Below are positions 1-11,363 of a stretch of 64,000 bases of DNA, one piece after another. A model generated the notes under the pieces. It saw only the letters and a program-made list of their open reading frames with translations, was not told where the DNA came from and made no database searches. The position numbers and the translations under genes were made by a program. This DNA comes from Fistulifera solaris (Eukaryota; Bacillariophyta; Bacillariophyceae; Naviculales; Stauroneidaceae), in NCBI GenBank assembly GCA_030295235.1, contig AP026164.1, forward strand, positions 496,001 to 560,000, written 5' to 3'. Within the stretch, counting starts at the first letter, position 1, and each line of letters begins with the position of its first letter.

Positions 1-267
1 GGGCATTTGAAAAAACAAAAATGACCTGCCACTACCAGGTAGCCGCTACCAGAGACTGCAGCAGCAACTCTCGCGACGAAGACAAAATCATTCCTCGTTG
101 CATCATTCAAGCAATCTTGTGAGACGGAGAAGTTGCTTTCTTCTCAATTTTTCAGTTAGCCTTCTCCGCACAAGCAATCCGTAAGCCAGAACGTCGCGAG
201 TGACGATCAATTCGAAGCACACAAGCACGATTGTGACATTGCAAACTTCATTATTTCTTGAAACATC

Positions 268-2390
268 ATGTCCGACGACGAAGCCAACGAAAAGTTGGTC
301 GCTCCTGCGGATTTTGACGGTCCCACCAGCACTCGACATTGCACGGATGTCTTTTGTTTGCTCATTCTGATTGCAGCATGGGTGGTAATGACGGGTGTCG
401 GACTCTATGCGGTAGGAGAAGGAGATTACCGACTCGTGTTGTATCCTTTAGACTACGACGGAAACATTTGCGGAACGGGTGCGTGTTCGTCGCTTAAGCG
501 CAAGAGGTCTTTCGAAAGGCTCTATTTGTCATACTTGCTAATATTGTGCTCTTTGTTTTGCAGACTTTAAAAATGACATGACGGCATATCCGAATCTGCT
601 CTATGTCAACTCTTTTCCGGTGGAGTCTGTGTTGACGAATGTCCCGACTTGACCAACAAGACACAAGACGGTGTCTCGGATGTTCATACTTTAATTACGT
701 ACGATGGTGTCTGGCAACCGTCGTCGGGAGGTGCCCAACTTCCTTTGGATTATGTCAAAGTGGCCGATTATTCGAATGCGTCGGATGTCATGTCCTGCAC
801 GGACGCTACCTGCTGGGATACTGAAGCCTATACCAGTCCTTACAGCCCGGGGGTCCGTCTGGGTTACGGTTATGCTTTTTATGCCGGAACCACGTACGGT
901 GTTCTGGGACGATGTTACATGACTACGGCCGCACTCGATCGCATCGAAGAACAGCTTAACTTTGAAATCGCCTCCGCAACGGAAGCGGCGTCGGATCTTA
1001 TGGGAATTGGTGCTGTCGAAGATGCTTACGCGTTCTGGAATCGTGTATTTGCAGATTTGTGGACGGCGCGAGCCTATGTTCTAGGCTTTGGATTCGGCGT
1101 CTCGTTGATCGTTAGCTCACTGTATATTTTCATGCTGCGTCTGCCGTTTTTACTCAATACCGTCGTCTGGGGGTCCATTTTCCTTACTATTGGCATGTTC
1201 TTTTTTGGTGGTTATTACGCATGGAATGTGGCTACAGATTGGGATGAAGCGGATCCCCAAACCGTGGAAGATACTACGATCACAGCAACCACGGGTGCTG
1301 CTATTGCGTTGTGGGTGGTAGGCGTACTGTTAGTTGTGCTGACGTGCTGCATGCGCAAGGCGATTCAAGTGGCCTTACTTTGTGTCAAACAAGCAGGAAG
1401 GGCCGTCAATAACATGATTCTCATTTTGACGGTTCCATTTCTTCAAGCGGCCGCATTGGTCGCTTTCTTTGTCGTTTGGTCTATCTATGCGGTGCACTTG
1501 GCGAGTCTCGGAGAAATTGTGACGAAAGAAGTGGAGCTAGACCCTAGCGCGCTGACAGGAGAGGATCTTCCCGAAATGGATCAGGGCCTTATCCAACCAG
1601 TGCACTATCGAGTTTTTCTCTTCGACGAATTCATAACTCGGTGCTCGTACTACCTGTTATTCTGTCTCTTCTGGACAGCAAATTTTATTGTTGCCGTCGG
1701 TGACATGATTGTTGCGATTGCAGTCGCTAAATGGTTCTTCGCGCGAAATAAAATGACAGTGGGAAGCTGGACTGTCATTAGTAGTGTGCGAGAGACGGTC
1801 ACGTATCATCTTGGAACATGCGCCTATGGTTCTCTCTTGGTCGCCATCGTGCAATTCATTCGCTACATCATCGCAAAGCTTCAAAAGAAAGCTAAGGAAA
1901 CACAAAACAAAATTGCCGAGTACATACTTTGCTGCTGCCAGTGCTGCTTCTGGTGTCTCGAACGATGCTTGAAGTTCATCAACAAAAACGCTTACATTCA
2001 GACGGCGATTTTCTCTACCAGCTTTTGCAAGAGTTGCCGAGCTTCCTTCTTTCTCATCTTCCGGAATGCTGCTCGAGTGGGTGCCGTTACCTATGTGTCG
2101 TCCGCAGTTCTCATTATTGGAAAGCTGTTTATCAGCGCGGTGACGACAGGTTTTGCGTACATAGCCATTACCGAAAGACTCAGCGATGAGCTGTTTTCAG
2201 TGGGCGGACCCGTTACAATTACTTTTTGATTGCCTACTGGATGTCCGACTTTTTCATGGGTGTCTTTGACATGGCGATCTCAACTGTTTTACATTGCTTT
2301 ATCGCCGACGAAGAAATGTTCGGGGGCAACGGAAGCTACGCCGATCAACATCTAAAAGACTATGTGGACAAACATGGCGCACAAAGATAG
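268..2390 (+). CDS. Choline transporter-like (CTL/SLC44) membrane protein, split by two 1-nt frame breaks
   Basis: Multi-pass membrane protein of the CTL/SLC44 family, which moves choline or related solutes across the plasma or organelle membrane. Exons are 268-478 and 564-2390, with a GT-AG intron. Family marks seen: an early membrane segment, GNICGT before the intron, a CVDECP cysteine motif at about 628-648, about ten hydrophobic segments, and a C-terminal block with FDMAI, CFIADEEMF and YVDKHG. The frame breaks twice: near the T4 run at 613-616 and the TT at 2213-2214. One extra T at each site gives a continuous protein of 679 residues. A short exon is not a credible alternative because no splice sites lie there. 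Family call is firm; substrate is not known. Confidence 0.82.
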
Positions 2391-2514
2391 GCGATTGTGG
2401 CAAAATGGTTAACTTTGAATGTAAGTTGTTGTTATTGTATGTTACACAGCATTTACTGGCAAAGTACGAGTATTTCTTAGCAGTAAACTAGAATCCTTTC
2501 ATTCACACAAATTA

Positions 2515-3824
2515 TCAGGCCACTGTCATCTCGGATTCGGCTTCGACTTTTGGTCGCTTTGCTAGTGGACTTTCTTGCTTAACCTTGTCGATCACATCAC
2601 TACCAGGCTTTTCGTTTTCATGATTGAGAAAGTACGAGTCCAAGTATTTGTGAGGATCCGATTGCTCTTTGGAAGATCGACATAAGTCAGCAACCAACTC
2701 ATCGAGACCCCACAGCTTGCAAATGGCATCCATACTATGACAGTTACATACTTTGGCCACCGTTTGTCCCGCGGAATAAATTTGAGGTAGATATGGGGTG
2801 CGTGGTATAGGCATTCGTCGATTACTCATAAACTCACAAAGGACGTATTTTGTGTTTTTGTAATGGACGCCGTAGCGCACGGCTTCGTGCAAGTAGTCCT
2901 GCACCACCTTGGCCTTGTCCAGCAACAATTTTGATTGGTAACCAAAATCTGGCGTTGTTTGTGAGTCTGTTTTCTCTGGTTTCCGGAAGATACTCGTATT
3001 GTAGAGAGCGGGTCGAGCTAGCAACACACCGTCTGCTCCAGTGGTCCGTCGAAATTCGTCGAACTCGTCACGCGTATAAAAGTCACCATTTACGAGAATG
3101 GGTATGTTTGGGAATTTCTGTTTGAATACAATAACAACCTTACGAAGACTTTCCCAATCTGCAGGATAAATGGGGTTATCATGTCGCTGTCGACCATGGA
3201 CTGCCACGGCATTCGCCCCTGCTTCTATCAGGCCCGACAAAAAGTCGATTGTGCTGTCTACGTCACTCAACAGTCTTATTTTGGCGGAAACAGGAAGTCC
3301 TTTTGGATGCATCACGTCACAGACAGCTCGCACAACCGCACAGGCTCGTTTCTTGTCCGAAAGAAGTGCTGATCCCATTCCTCCCGAAACAGAGAATTTT
3401 TGGGACAGCCCATATTAATATCGATGGCATCAACATCTTGACACACCTTCAACGCCGCTTCTGATGCCAGCTCTGGCTCGCCACTTCCAATTTGACAGAC
3501 CAACTTTCCCCTTTCGACTTTGGGGTCAATGCGGAGCAGTAAAGGCGGCACATCACCATTTAAAATCTGTTTGCGCTTCTTTTCGGAAAACTTGGCGAGA
3601 TCTTTGTTGTAATCAACAGTCCCCATTTCTTCATTTACGAATCTCGTACTTTCGATAAGACTTCGATCAACTATTTCTTCTGTGTAAACAAAATCGGCTC
3701 CGTATTTGAGGGCAAGTACGCGTAAAGGCGTTGTCGATGCGCGCACCATGGGTGCCAAAGCTTCTCCTCGGTACAGCAGATTTGCTTTTTCTTTAATCGA
3801 TAGCTCTGATGAGGGACCAGCCAT
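2515..3824 (-). CDS. DUS2: tRNA-dihydrouridine synthase, DUS2 type
   Basis: FMN-dependent enzyme that reduces uridine to dihydrouridine in the tRNA D-loop (position 20 in DUS2 relatives). The N-terminal LAPMVRAS, the FVYTEEIV segment and INMGCPK are typical Dus motifs; VAVHGR and the phosphate-binding ILVNGDF follow. The reading frame breaks at the T5 run 3397-3401 on the plus strand, between the conserved CPK and the Gly-rich GGMGSALL segment. One more base there rejoins them and gives 436 residues, the expected size. The C-terminal tail is Lys/Glu-rich. It is convergent with the CTL gene, with about 120 bp between the stop codons. Confidence 0.85.
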
Positions 3825-4440
3825 GATTGTATAGGCGAGGAATGATGAATGAATGTAATGCGTTTCGAAAACTTTCAGTAAAGGACAAGTAAGGGAGCCT
3901 TGCTATCTCCATGCATAGCATACGGCTATGTCATCACGTCTGTCATCCATCAATGCTGTTTCCACGTGTAATCACTCCACGGTCTATTTTATCCAAGTCC
4001 TTTGTTGTCATGCCGGCTCTCACAACACGTTTTTTCTCCTAAATTTGGCAGTTTTGAAACTGTCGACGGCCGCGACTGCGCACTTTTGTGTATGGTTGAC
4101 AATGACAACACCCACAATTCCATTCCAAAACCTTTGATTTGAAAAAAAAAACAATTAAATATTGCAGTAAGCAATAGATACTACTGCTCTCACACAGCTT
4201 GGAGACCTTGTAACGATAGGAAGAAGGAATGGCCTCCCAGTTCAATAGTGATCCCAGCAATTCTGACGGATGCCGATGGCATCTCAGAAACTATGGATAC
4301 CAATCTTGTCGACTACCTTGGTCCAACATCAAAGTTTGGAAAGGAATTCAAAAGGAACCCCTTTCGTTTAGACCCACATCACCACCGTCCCCGCGTTGTT
4401 CCTGCTATTACTGATACGTCAACCGAGTCTATTGAAGCAA
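3825..4440. other. Intergenic, with a weak ORF running into the repeat array
   Basis: No firm gene. A plus-strand ORF at 4248-4532 has balanced composition (for example NLVDYLGP and KEFKRNPFRLDP) and reads straight into the first repeat unit. It could be the end of a decayed gene or chance. A poly-A tract lies at 4141-4150. Confidence 0.4.
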
Positions 4441-5145
4441 TACCAGAAATTCTGGAGCAGGTGTACTTTATTCATACAGAGAAACTGGGTAGGACGTTAA
4501 AATTATGCCTCCCAGTACAAGATTCTACGTAACTTCTACGACGAGGCAGAATTTTAACGCCGTTCCTGGGGTGGTCCAGAAATTCTGGACCAATTGTACT
4601 TTATTATACAAAAAAATCTGGAGACGTTTTAAAAATACTAGACCAGGTGGAGTTCATTCATACAGAAAATCTGGGTCGGTCCAGAAATTCTGGACCATGT
4701 AAAATTCATTCATACAGAAAATCTGGGTCGGTCCAGAAATTCTGGACCAGGTGGAGTTCATTCATACAGAAAATCTGGGCTGGTCCAGAAATTTCGGACC
4801 AAGTGTATCTCATTCATACAGAAAATCTGGGATGGTCCAGAAATTCTGGACCAGGTTTATTTCATTCATACAGAAAATCGGGGTGATCCAGAAATTCTAG
4901 ACCATGTAAATTTCATTTATACAGAAAATCTGGGTCTGTCCAGAAATTCTGGACCAGGTAAATTTCATTCATACAGAAAATCTAAGGTGATCCAGAAATT
5001 CTGGACCAGGTAAATTTCATTCATACAAAAATCTGGGGTGGTCCAGAAATTCTGGACCAATTGTACTTTATTCATACAAATAATCTGGAGACGTTTTAGA
5101 AATTCTGGACCAGGTGGAGTTCATTCATACAGAAAATCTTGCACC
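4441..5145. repeat. 52-bp tandem array with palindromic core
   Basis: About 12 diverged direct repeats. Where units are best preserved the spacing of the CCAGAAATTCTGG core is 51-52 bp (cores near 4681, 4733, 4785, 4837, 4888, 4940, 4992, 5043). Each unit joins a perfect inverted repeat, GGTCCAGAAATTCTGGACC, to a conserved TTCATTCATACAGAAAATCT segment. Outer units are more degenerate. The period is not a multiple of three, so the ORFs through the array are not credible proteins. Confidence 0.93.
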
Positions 5146-5552
5146 TGGTAATTCGTCAAAAATCCGGGTGCTCCTTACATTGATACATTTCCTTACGAGG
5201 CTTACGTGAGATCCGCGTAGACTTTTGAAGCGTTGTATCTTTCGTATCTTGTAAATGGTACGAGGCATGTATAATGGTGAAGTTAGAACAACATTTTTGT
5301 AAACCCGTGCTGAAAACACTTTACGCGAAGCAACACTTTCTCCTAGACTGGATTAGGTTTAAGGTTTTGATTCCATTGCTAAAAATTAATAATTGATGAG
5401 TTGGAGTGATGTTCGCCCCGAATTCCATCGGCTTCGATCGGACGGAATTCCGTGTCGGTTGAAAGGTGGTTGCTCGGAAACCGATTGTTAAACATGGTCA
5501 CAAATACACAATAATTGCATCGGACAAAAGAACAGAAAACGATTATGTTATC
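5146..5552. other. Intergenic, leader of the cyclotransferase-like gene
   Basis: No gene or RNA recognised. The downstream frame is open from 5466 without a stop, so a longer N-terminus starting at 5466 cannot be excluded. Confidence 0.4.
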
Positions 5553-6383
5553 ATGAGCCAACGACCACCTTCAACACATTCACACGAAATGAAACCTTTC
5601 TCGGCAACAACGATTGTGAGCATGAGGCCTTTAACGTGGTTGAACTACGTCTTTGGCTACGGCTCGCTGATATGTTCCAGAAGTCGTAGCCTCACGGCCC
5701 CGGAAACACTGGATCGCGAAGTCACGCCCGTTCTCGTGCATGGATTGGAGCGAACGTGGGCGAAGCGGAGTACCACAGGAATGACAGCCATGGGGGTTCG
5801 TTTTCAGGAAGGCGCCGAGTGCGTCGGAGTATTTCTACCGCTGACGGATTCGGAGCTGCTGCAATTTGATGAACGTGAAAAAGGGTATGACCGCATGCCA
5901 TTGCGACCCGCCGATATCGAACCAGTACCTTTTCTTGATCCGAAACACTATCAAGGAAAGCAACAACAACAGTTTCTTCGGTTAATCAAAGAACGCCCTG
6001 ATGATGTTTGTCTGTGGGTATACGTGCAACAAGAAAATCAATATCCGACTCCAGAGCATCCGATCGTCCAGACCTATGTCGACACGATTTTACGAGGTTG
6101 CTTGAGTATATCTGACGAGTTTGCTACTGAATTTATCAAAAACACCAAAGGGTGGCATCCGGAAGAGATACCAGCTTTGGATGACGAGTCTGCTATTAGC
6201 TCATCTGAATCGGAGGATGACGGAAGTGTAATGTTCGAGCCTAGTTGGATAGACGACCGCGACGACCCGGTTTACATCCGAGGTGATCCCACATACTCAC
6301 GCCAGAACTCCGACGACCTCGATCAGCTTTTGAAGAAGCACCGACCTGGTCATTTTCGACATCGAAGATCAAAAAGTGCGTAA
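5553..6383 (+). CDS. Gamma-glutamylcyclotransferase-like protein (GGCT/ChaC fold)
   Basis: Members of this fold release 5-oxoproline from gamma-glutamyl peptides or glutathione. Seen here: the substrate-binding FGYGSLI loop near residue 30, a basic stretch after it, and an acidic FDEREKGYDR segment where the family keeps its catalytic acid. A C-terminal region (about residues 205-276) rich in Ser, Asp and Glu and ending in Arg/Lys is probably disordered. The ATG at 5553 is preferred, but in-frame ATGs at 5589 and 5622 also precede the fold. Single exon, 276 residues. No targeting signal is evident, so a cytosolic site is inferred. Exact substrate is uncertain. Confidence 0.75.
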   Translation: MSQRPPSTHSHEMKPFSATTIVSMRPLTWLNYVFGYGSLICSRSRSLTAPETLDREVTPVLVHGLERTWAKRSTTGMTAMGVRFQEGAECVGVFLPLTDSELLQFDEREKGYDRMPLRPADIEPVPFLDPKHYQGKQQQQFLRLIKERPDDVCLWVYVQQENQYPTPEHPIVQTYVDTILRGCLSISDEFATEFIKNTKGWHPEEIPALDDESAISSSESEDDGSVMFEPSWIDDRDDPVYIRGDPTYSRQNSDDLDQLLKKHRPGHFRHRRSKSA

Positions 6384-7746
6384 GGCATTCTTTTGGTGCT
6401 AGATGTTTATCTTCAAGAATTTTATGATCACCATTACAGCAATGCAATTTAAAGGCAATAACAAATATCCAATTTATTCGACCTCCATGTAGTCCCTTTT
6501 CGTTTTCCACATCGAGTTGTCATACTCCCTGGTAAATTCAGTTCTCGTCATTTCAACAAGGTAAATTTTAAAAGAAATTCGAATTTCAAGTAGCACACCC
6601 TGGCGATGACCCCTTTCTGTACTAGTGATTTGCTATGCTGGAATTTAACTAGTATACAAAGTAAGAACCAATGAAATGTCCCGAAAAGATCAATATCCAT
6701 TATCGCTGCTCCCATTTAACGCAAATATTTGTGTGAACTTAACTTGTACTGAAGCCGCAACAAAGAGAAAATTGTTGCTTCCAAGAAAGTTAATTGCCGT
6801 GTACCGTATTAACGAGGTAAAGTTTGGCTGCGTTACAGTCTTTCATGTGGCTTTGCCAGTTCTCGAATTGATTGAAGAAAGACTAAACATGCCAAGTGCC
6901 GCTGTTTTCTCATTGAGTGCAATATCGATAGGACAAAAACTAGACCGTTGATTGCTGGTTGACGATCGTAGATGACCGCGATGAGAGAGCTATGTCACAT
7001 TCACCAGTGAATTGATTCTCACGTTTTGTTGGTCGACGAGTGTCGATGATAAATTATCGAATCAAGCAGTGTAAATAGTAGAATGAACGCCTTTTGCGTC
7101 AATTCCCACAAGCATTGCTCTCTCAATAGGATGAACAATGGTTTTTTTTTAAATGAAAGTTTTCCGTCCCAAAATCGATTGACGCGATCGAATGAAGGGT
7201 GCACGAATGATTGGGCCAAAAAATAATCATGGGCAATGGGCACCCCCTTGCAGTGTGTAAGAAGCATATTTCATATTTCAAGACGCTGTAGTACATTAAG
7301 TAGTCTTGACGTCGAAGCGGTACTTCTATTCTAAGACATGTCGGAACGCGTATTAATGTCATTCAGGATCCACAGACAGAGTGGACCCTCTGTCAGACTT
7401 ACTTAATTTAGGCCGCTTCTAATAACCGTGCGTAAAAAAAGATAAAAATGGAAACCGGATGTTCTTTGGTTTGACGGAGAAGCAAGATGGAAGATGAATA
7501 TCGGTCGTCGTGACTAACATACCTTGTTTCCGGGACACACGTATTACGTATGCAAGCTGACGTCAGTTGAAGATAATAAACAGTGGAATAGGTTACGTCA
7601 TCATTCCTGTGGCGTTTGACTTTGCTCTGGATGTTCGCCGAAAACGAATACAAAACCAAAAAACCATCATTTGTTTCATGCGACTTGGTAAAAGAATCGC
7701 TACATTAGGTTGAAACTTCACCTTTTCCCAACAAATACAGAGAACA
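6384..7746. other. Intergenic region upstream of the bestrophin gene
   Basis: No coding sequence supported. The ORF at 6676-6951 has no recognisable feature. The last 450 bp hold the motif cluster listed separately. Confidence 0.5.
7307..7600. promoter_or_regulatory. Cluster of cAMP/CO2-response-like motifs upstream of bestrophin
   Basis: TGACGT at 7307-7312, the palindrome TGACGTCA at 7558-7565 and ACGTCA at 7595-7600, ending 147 bp before the bestrophin start codon. TGACGT and ACGTCA are the cores reported for CO2/cAMP-responsive elements in the Phaeodactylum carbonic anhydrase promoter, bound by bZIP proteins. Function here is inferred from motif and position only. Confidence 0.4.
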
Positions 7747-9229
7747 ATGATGCTACGTTTGAGTAGCGCCGTCTTTGCACTGATTGCACTCGCTTCAGTT
7801 TCGCAAGGCAGCGCCTTTACCCCGTCCTCGACATCATCACGCGTCGACACTGCACTTTTCGGAAATACCCAATCGCCTCCTCCGATTCCAATGCCAAAAG
7901 CTATTTCGTATGGAGAGGAGAGTCGAAAATACCGTCGCACTGTGTTTACTCATGATGATTGGGTGAAACATCGCTCTCCAGAGCGCTTTGTTCGCAACTT
8001 GAGTTCCATTTGGTCGTCGGGTGTTTACAAGAATCTTGCCAATGAAGTCATGGCCACCACTGGAGTTGCGACTTTTGTCGTCATCTACAATGCGTTAGTA
8101 GGAGGCTACACTGATTTTAGTGGAGTAGCTCATGCTGCGCCTATTCAAGGACTCTTGCAAGTTGGCCTACCTTTGGCTCCCTTCACTCTTTCTAGTCCTT
8201 CTCTCGGTCTTCTTCTCGGTACGTTTCGTTTATGGCTACAGCGAGCAAGCTAAATCATTCACATGTAATCTCACATCACCATGCACCAATATTTCAGTTT
8301 TCCGAACCAACACGTCCTACCAACGATGGGACGAGGCACGAAAAAAATTGGGGGTAAGTTCTGCAAGCGTTTGCAACAAGCTTGTCATCAACCTTTGTGG
8401 TGTCGGCTTTTTGATTGTATTGTTCAGAGCTCGCCGTCTGACATTGCTCTTTAATTCGGATAGAATGAACATCAACCATACTCGTGATCTTGTTCGTATG
8501 GGAACGGCCATGTACGATCGGCAAGGCGTGCCTCCCGAAAAGGTCGAGAAGGATTTGAAAATGCTCAGCTTGTGCACTTGGGCCTTTGTTCGTGCCATGA
8601 AACGTCACTTGTCTCCCGAAAGCGAAGATGAAGAAGCATTCAAGCGTGAGTTATACGAGAAGCTTCCGTCGGCTCAAGCGGAAGCCATCATCAAAGCAGC
8701 TCATCGACCCAATCGAGCCTTGTTTGACCTGTCGCTCGCCATTGAGAATTTGAACATGCACTTTATGCGAAAGAACGAGATTCACAAGGCTGCCACTATC
8801 TTTGAGGACAACCTCGGAAGCAGTGAACGTTTGCTCACTTCTCCGGTGCCACTTTTTCTATTCTCGCCATTTGGCTCGATTTTTGTCTCTGTGGTTGCTT
8901 CTCATTCCATTTGCACTCTACGATCCATTGGCGGGTACCTGGAATCATGTTGGTCTAATTCCCACCACGGCAATGCTTTCTGTCTTTTGTTTGGTATCGA
9001 GGAGCTCGCCGCACAGATGGAGGAGCCTTTCACCATTCTTCCTATGCAAGCCTTTTGCGACAAAATCGGAAATTGGTGTAATGAAATTGTTTCGTGGTCC
9101 CCCGGTGACAATGGAATGGAAGTCACTATTCCATCTGCCGTTGAAGAAGATCATGTAGTAGAAGAGATGATGGTGGCGAACGGCAGCACCCGCCCCAGTC
9201 TTCGAAAAGTTCTGGGCTTGAAAAAGTAA
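7747..9229 (+). CDS. Bestrophin-family anion channel with plastid leader
   Basis: Bestrophin/UPF0187-type channel. Exons: 7747-8218, 8298-8353 and 8464-9229. The N-terminus is a signal peptide ending in SQGSAFTP, an ASAF-like site that sends diatom proteins into the plastid. The core shows FRTNTSYQRWDEAR at the exon 2 start, SRD-like NHTRDLVRM, and IEELAAQMEEPF near the end, all typical of the family. Three 1-nt breaks lie in runs: A7 8341-8347 (one too many), T5 8853-8857 (one too many) and T4 8985-8988 (one too few). Correcting them gives 430 residues, with conserved ARKNWG and a LARFLSLWLL helix. Diatom bestrophins are candidate bicarbonate channels of the thylakoid; that role is inference here. 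Confidence 0.85.
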
Positions 9230-10613
9230 TTCTAAACTCTAAACCTCGTTCACTATAGTGTATTCAGTCTCATGTCTATATGATGTACTAACCTGTCCTT
9301 TCACTAGACGGTTGACGAATTCCTGCCTGAAATGTCCCGTGCGATGAAAAGTCCATGCAGAAAAACAGCCCTTTGCGGCTCGCCTTTAGCACACTTGTAG
9401 CCCACATAAAATCCACATTAGGGAGAATATATTGGTTGATTACCCATGTTGTGTCTTGATAGTCGTTGATAATGCTGTCATTGGATTTCGTAGTCTAGCC
9501 CGAATGAAAAGAAATACAAAAAACAAGGAAAATGGGAATAAATATTACTCCGAGTAGTTGTTTTCATTTTTTTTTAAAGTGCGTGCTGTCATTTTTCACA
9601 ATAACCGTGTCCCGTGTAAGTTGATAGTACCAGTAGAGTATCTGTGACTATGATGCTTATCACTCGCTGAGTCACGAATAATCACAAACAGGGTTTAGTC
9701 TGTCCGTGCGTACACTACGACATATTATTAGCACGCTGCGACATCTCCTATACTCGAATACCGTTCCGATTTCTTCCACTTTGAAGGTCTAGTGGATTTA
9801 AAACGTCTTTCGGGGCCCAAAATAACAGTGCATACAAAGTAGCACAGGAGTTTTTCGGCCCGTTGCTTTTCACAATCATTTGTGCTTTTGAGCGACCTTC
9901 TTAAAAACATTCTACGATTTCCTTCTCAAAATTTTCTGCATTCATGATGGAGATAGTATTGCAAAGACGCCGACGAAAATTCTCGCAGAAATTCGGTTCA
10001 GTAAAGGGGTTTCTTCCATTTGTAAGAGGATAGGTTTGCTCGATGACTTTTGTCGCCGCAGAGTTTGATCCTTGATGTCGGCCGTGGCGGGAAAAACATA
10101 ATCATCAGAGACGATTGATGCTTATCATTCTTAAGCAACTGTTCTGTAATCTTGCTTTGAAGTCAGACACTGACGACTTACCTGACACAGAAGATATTGT
10201 CACAACGCTGCAATCACTCGCCGCCGTACAAAACATTTAAAGGGATCGTACACGAAACGTATCAGCGCACGCAACAACAAAGATAACTTGCGTCTTTACA
10301 AAGTACCGCATCCACTTTTTCATAAAGAAATAAAGGAATCGCAAAAATATTGCTTTGAACCACAGCGGCTATGCTTCCCTTTTCGTTTTTCTTTTAGATG
10401 TCAAACTAATAATTTCTTGCCACACAAGTCTTGTGCCACAAATGACAAAGAAAAAATGTAGACTTATGTGTTGGGAGTTGGGAACCTTTCCTAGTCATAT
10501 TCATGACTTGATCAGTCACTAGTTGTTTTTTTCTTGAAAAATCTGCATTTATTCGCTTCTATACTCGATCTATCCTTCCATTCGCTAAGATCTATTTCTT
10601 ATATTATCAAGCC
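9230..10613. other. Intergenic, nothing recognised
   Basis: AT-rich, with short T and A tracts. No ORF with credible composition, tRNA-like fold or repeat was found by eye. Confidence 0.5.
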
Positions 10614-11330
10614 ATGCTATTCAAAACAAAGAAGACTTTAGAGGCTTCCGAAGTCGCCATACTGCACAATTCGTTCTATCCGCCAGCGAAGCAATGCGGC
10701 CATTGGGCTCCTTTAACGGAGATGGTCGATCAAATGCATCGTCAGGGGTTCTCACTTAAATGTCCTCATTGCGGTGAGTCTGTTTTGTTTATCAAAGACT
10801 TAGCTGCAGCTAAGAAGAACGTAGAAGATGAGACTGTTACATTCAAGTTCGGAAAGATTGTGTATTGTCTGAGTGTACCAGGCGGCTCGCACACGGCGCC
10901 GATGGGATGGCTGGAACGTGGCCTTCAGCTACTTCACATTCGTTCGTATCGTACTACGGCCCAAGCCCGAATCGCCGACGCTCTTCAATTGGATTTGTCA
11001 TCAATTAAAATCTTATCCAAGGGGAGGATAATCTTTTCATCATCGTCTCCAATTAATAGTGACATCTTTCACGATTTTGCCATTTCGCAAACATTGACGG
11101 ATCAAACTGCTGAAGACGGTGGGCTTGTCAACAGGAGCCCAACCCCTCGTCTTTTAGTCATGGGGACACCACGGGGCGTTTTATCGCCGAAAATATCATC
11201 GGTCGTGGATCGTATCCGCAATATCTCGGTGTACGATTTACTCGAATGGACGGTCCGTTCACTTTTCCATTTCGGAGCGGGTCTGATCCGTTTTCTATTC
11301 CTCGGAAAATCAACTAACAAGCACGACTAG
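10614..11330 (+). CDS. Unknown protein with CxxC motif, possible ubiquitin-like segment and C-terminal membrane helix
   Basis: Not recognised. 238 residues, one exon. The N-terminal third has CGHW followed by CPHC, which could form a metal site. A middle segment (about residues 80-145) has KIVYCLSVPGG, then RIADALQLDLSSIKILSKGR, the spacing of a ubiquitin-like beta-grasp domain. After a Ser/Pro-rich linker, residues 205-232 are amphipathic to hydrophobic (LFHFGAGLIRFLFLG) and may anchor the protein. It is convergent with the SNF2 gene, 33 bp between ends. Fold assignment is tentative. Confidence 0.6.
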   Translation: MLFKTKKTLEASEVAILHNSFYPPAKQCGHWAPLTEMVDQMHRQGFSLKCPHCGESVLFIKDLAAAKKNVEDETVTFKFGKIVYCLSVPGGSHTAPMGWLERGLQLLHIRSYRTTAQARIADALQLDLSSIKILSKGRIIFSSSSPINSDIFHDFAISQTLTDQTAEDGGLVNRSPTPRLLVMGTPRGVLSPKISSVVDRIRNISVYDLLEWTVRSLFHFGAGLIRFLFLGKSTNKHD

Positions 11331-11363
11331 TTGAATCAAGTCAAAATGCTTTTATTGGTTACA

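Noticed and set aside
3312-3401. DUS2 as two overlapping genes, and similar split pairs elsewhere
   Set aside because: Each pair shares one conserved domain interrupted at a mononucleotide run; one gene with a base error is simpler.
4505-4886. Repetitive ORFs inside the 52-bp array
   Set aside because: Period is not a multiple of three and units are diverged; the peptides are translations of the repeat.
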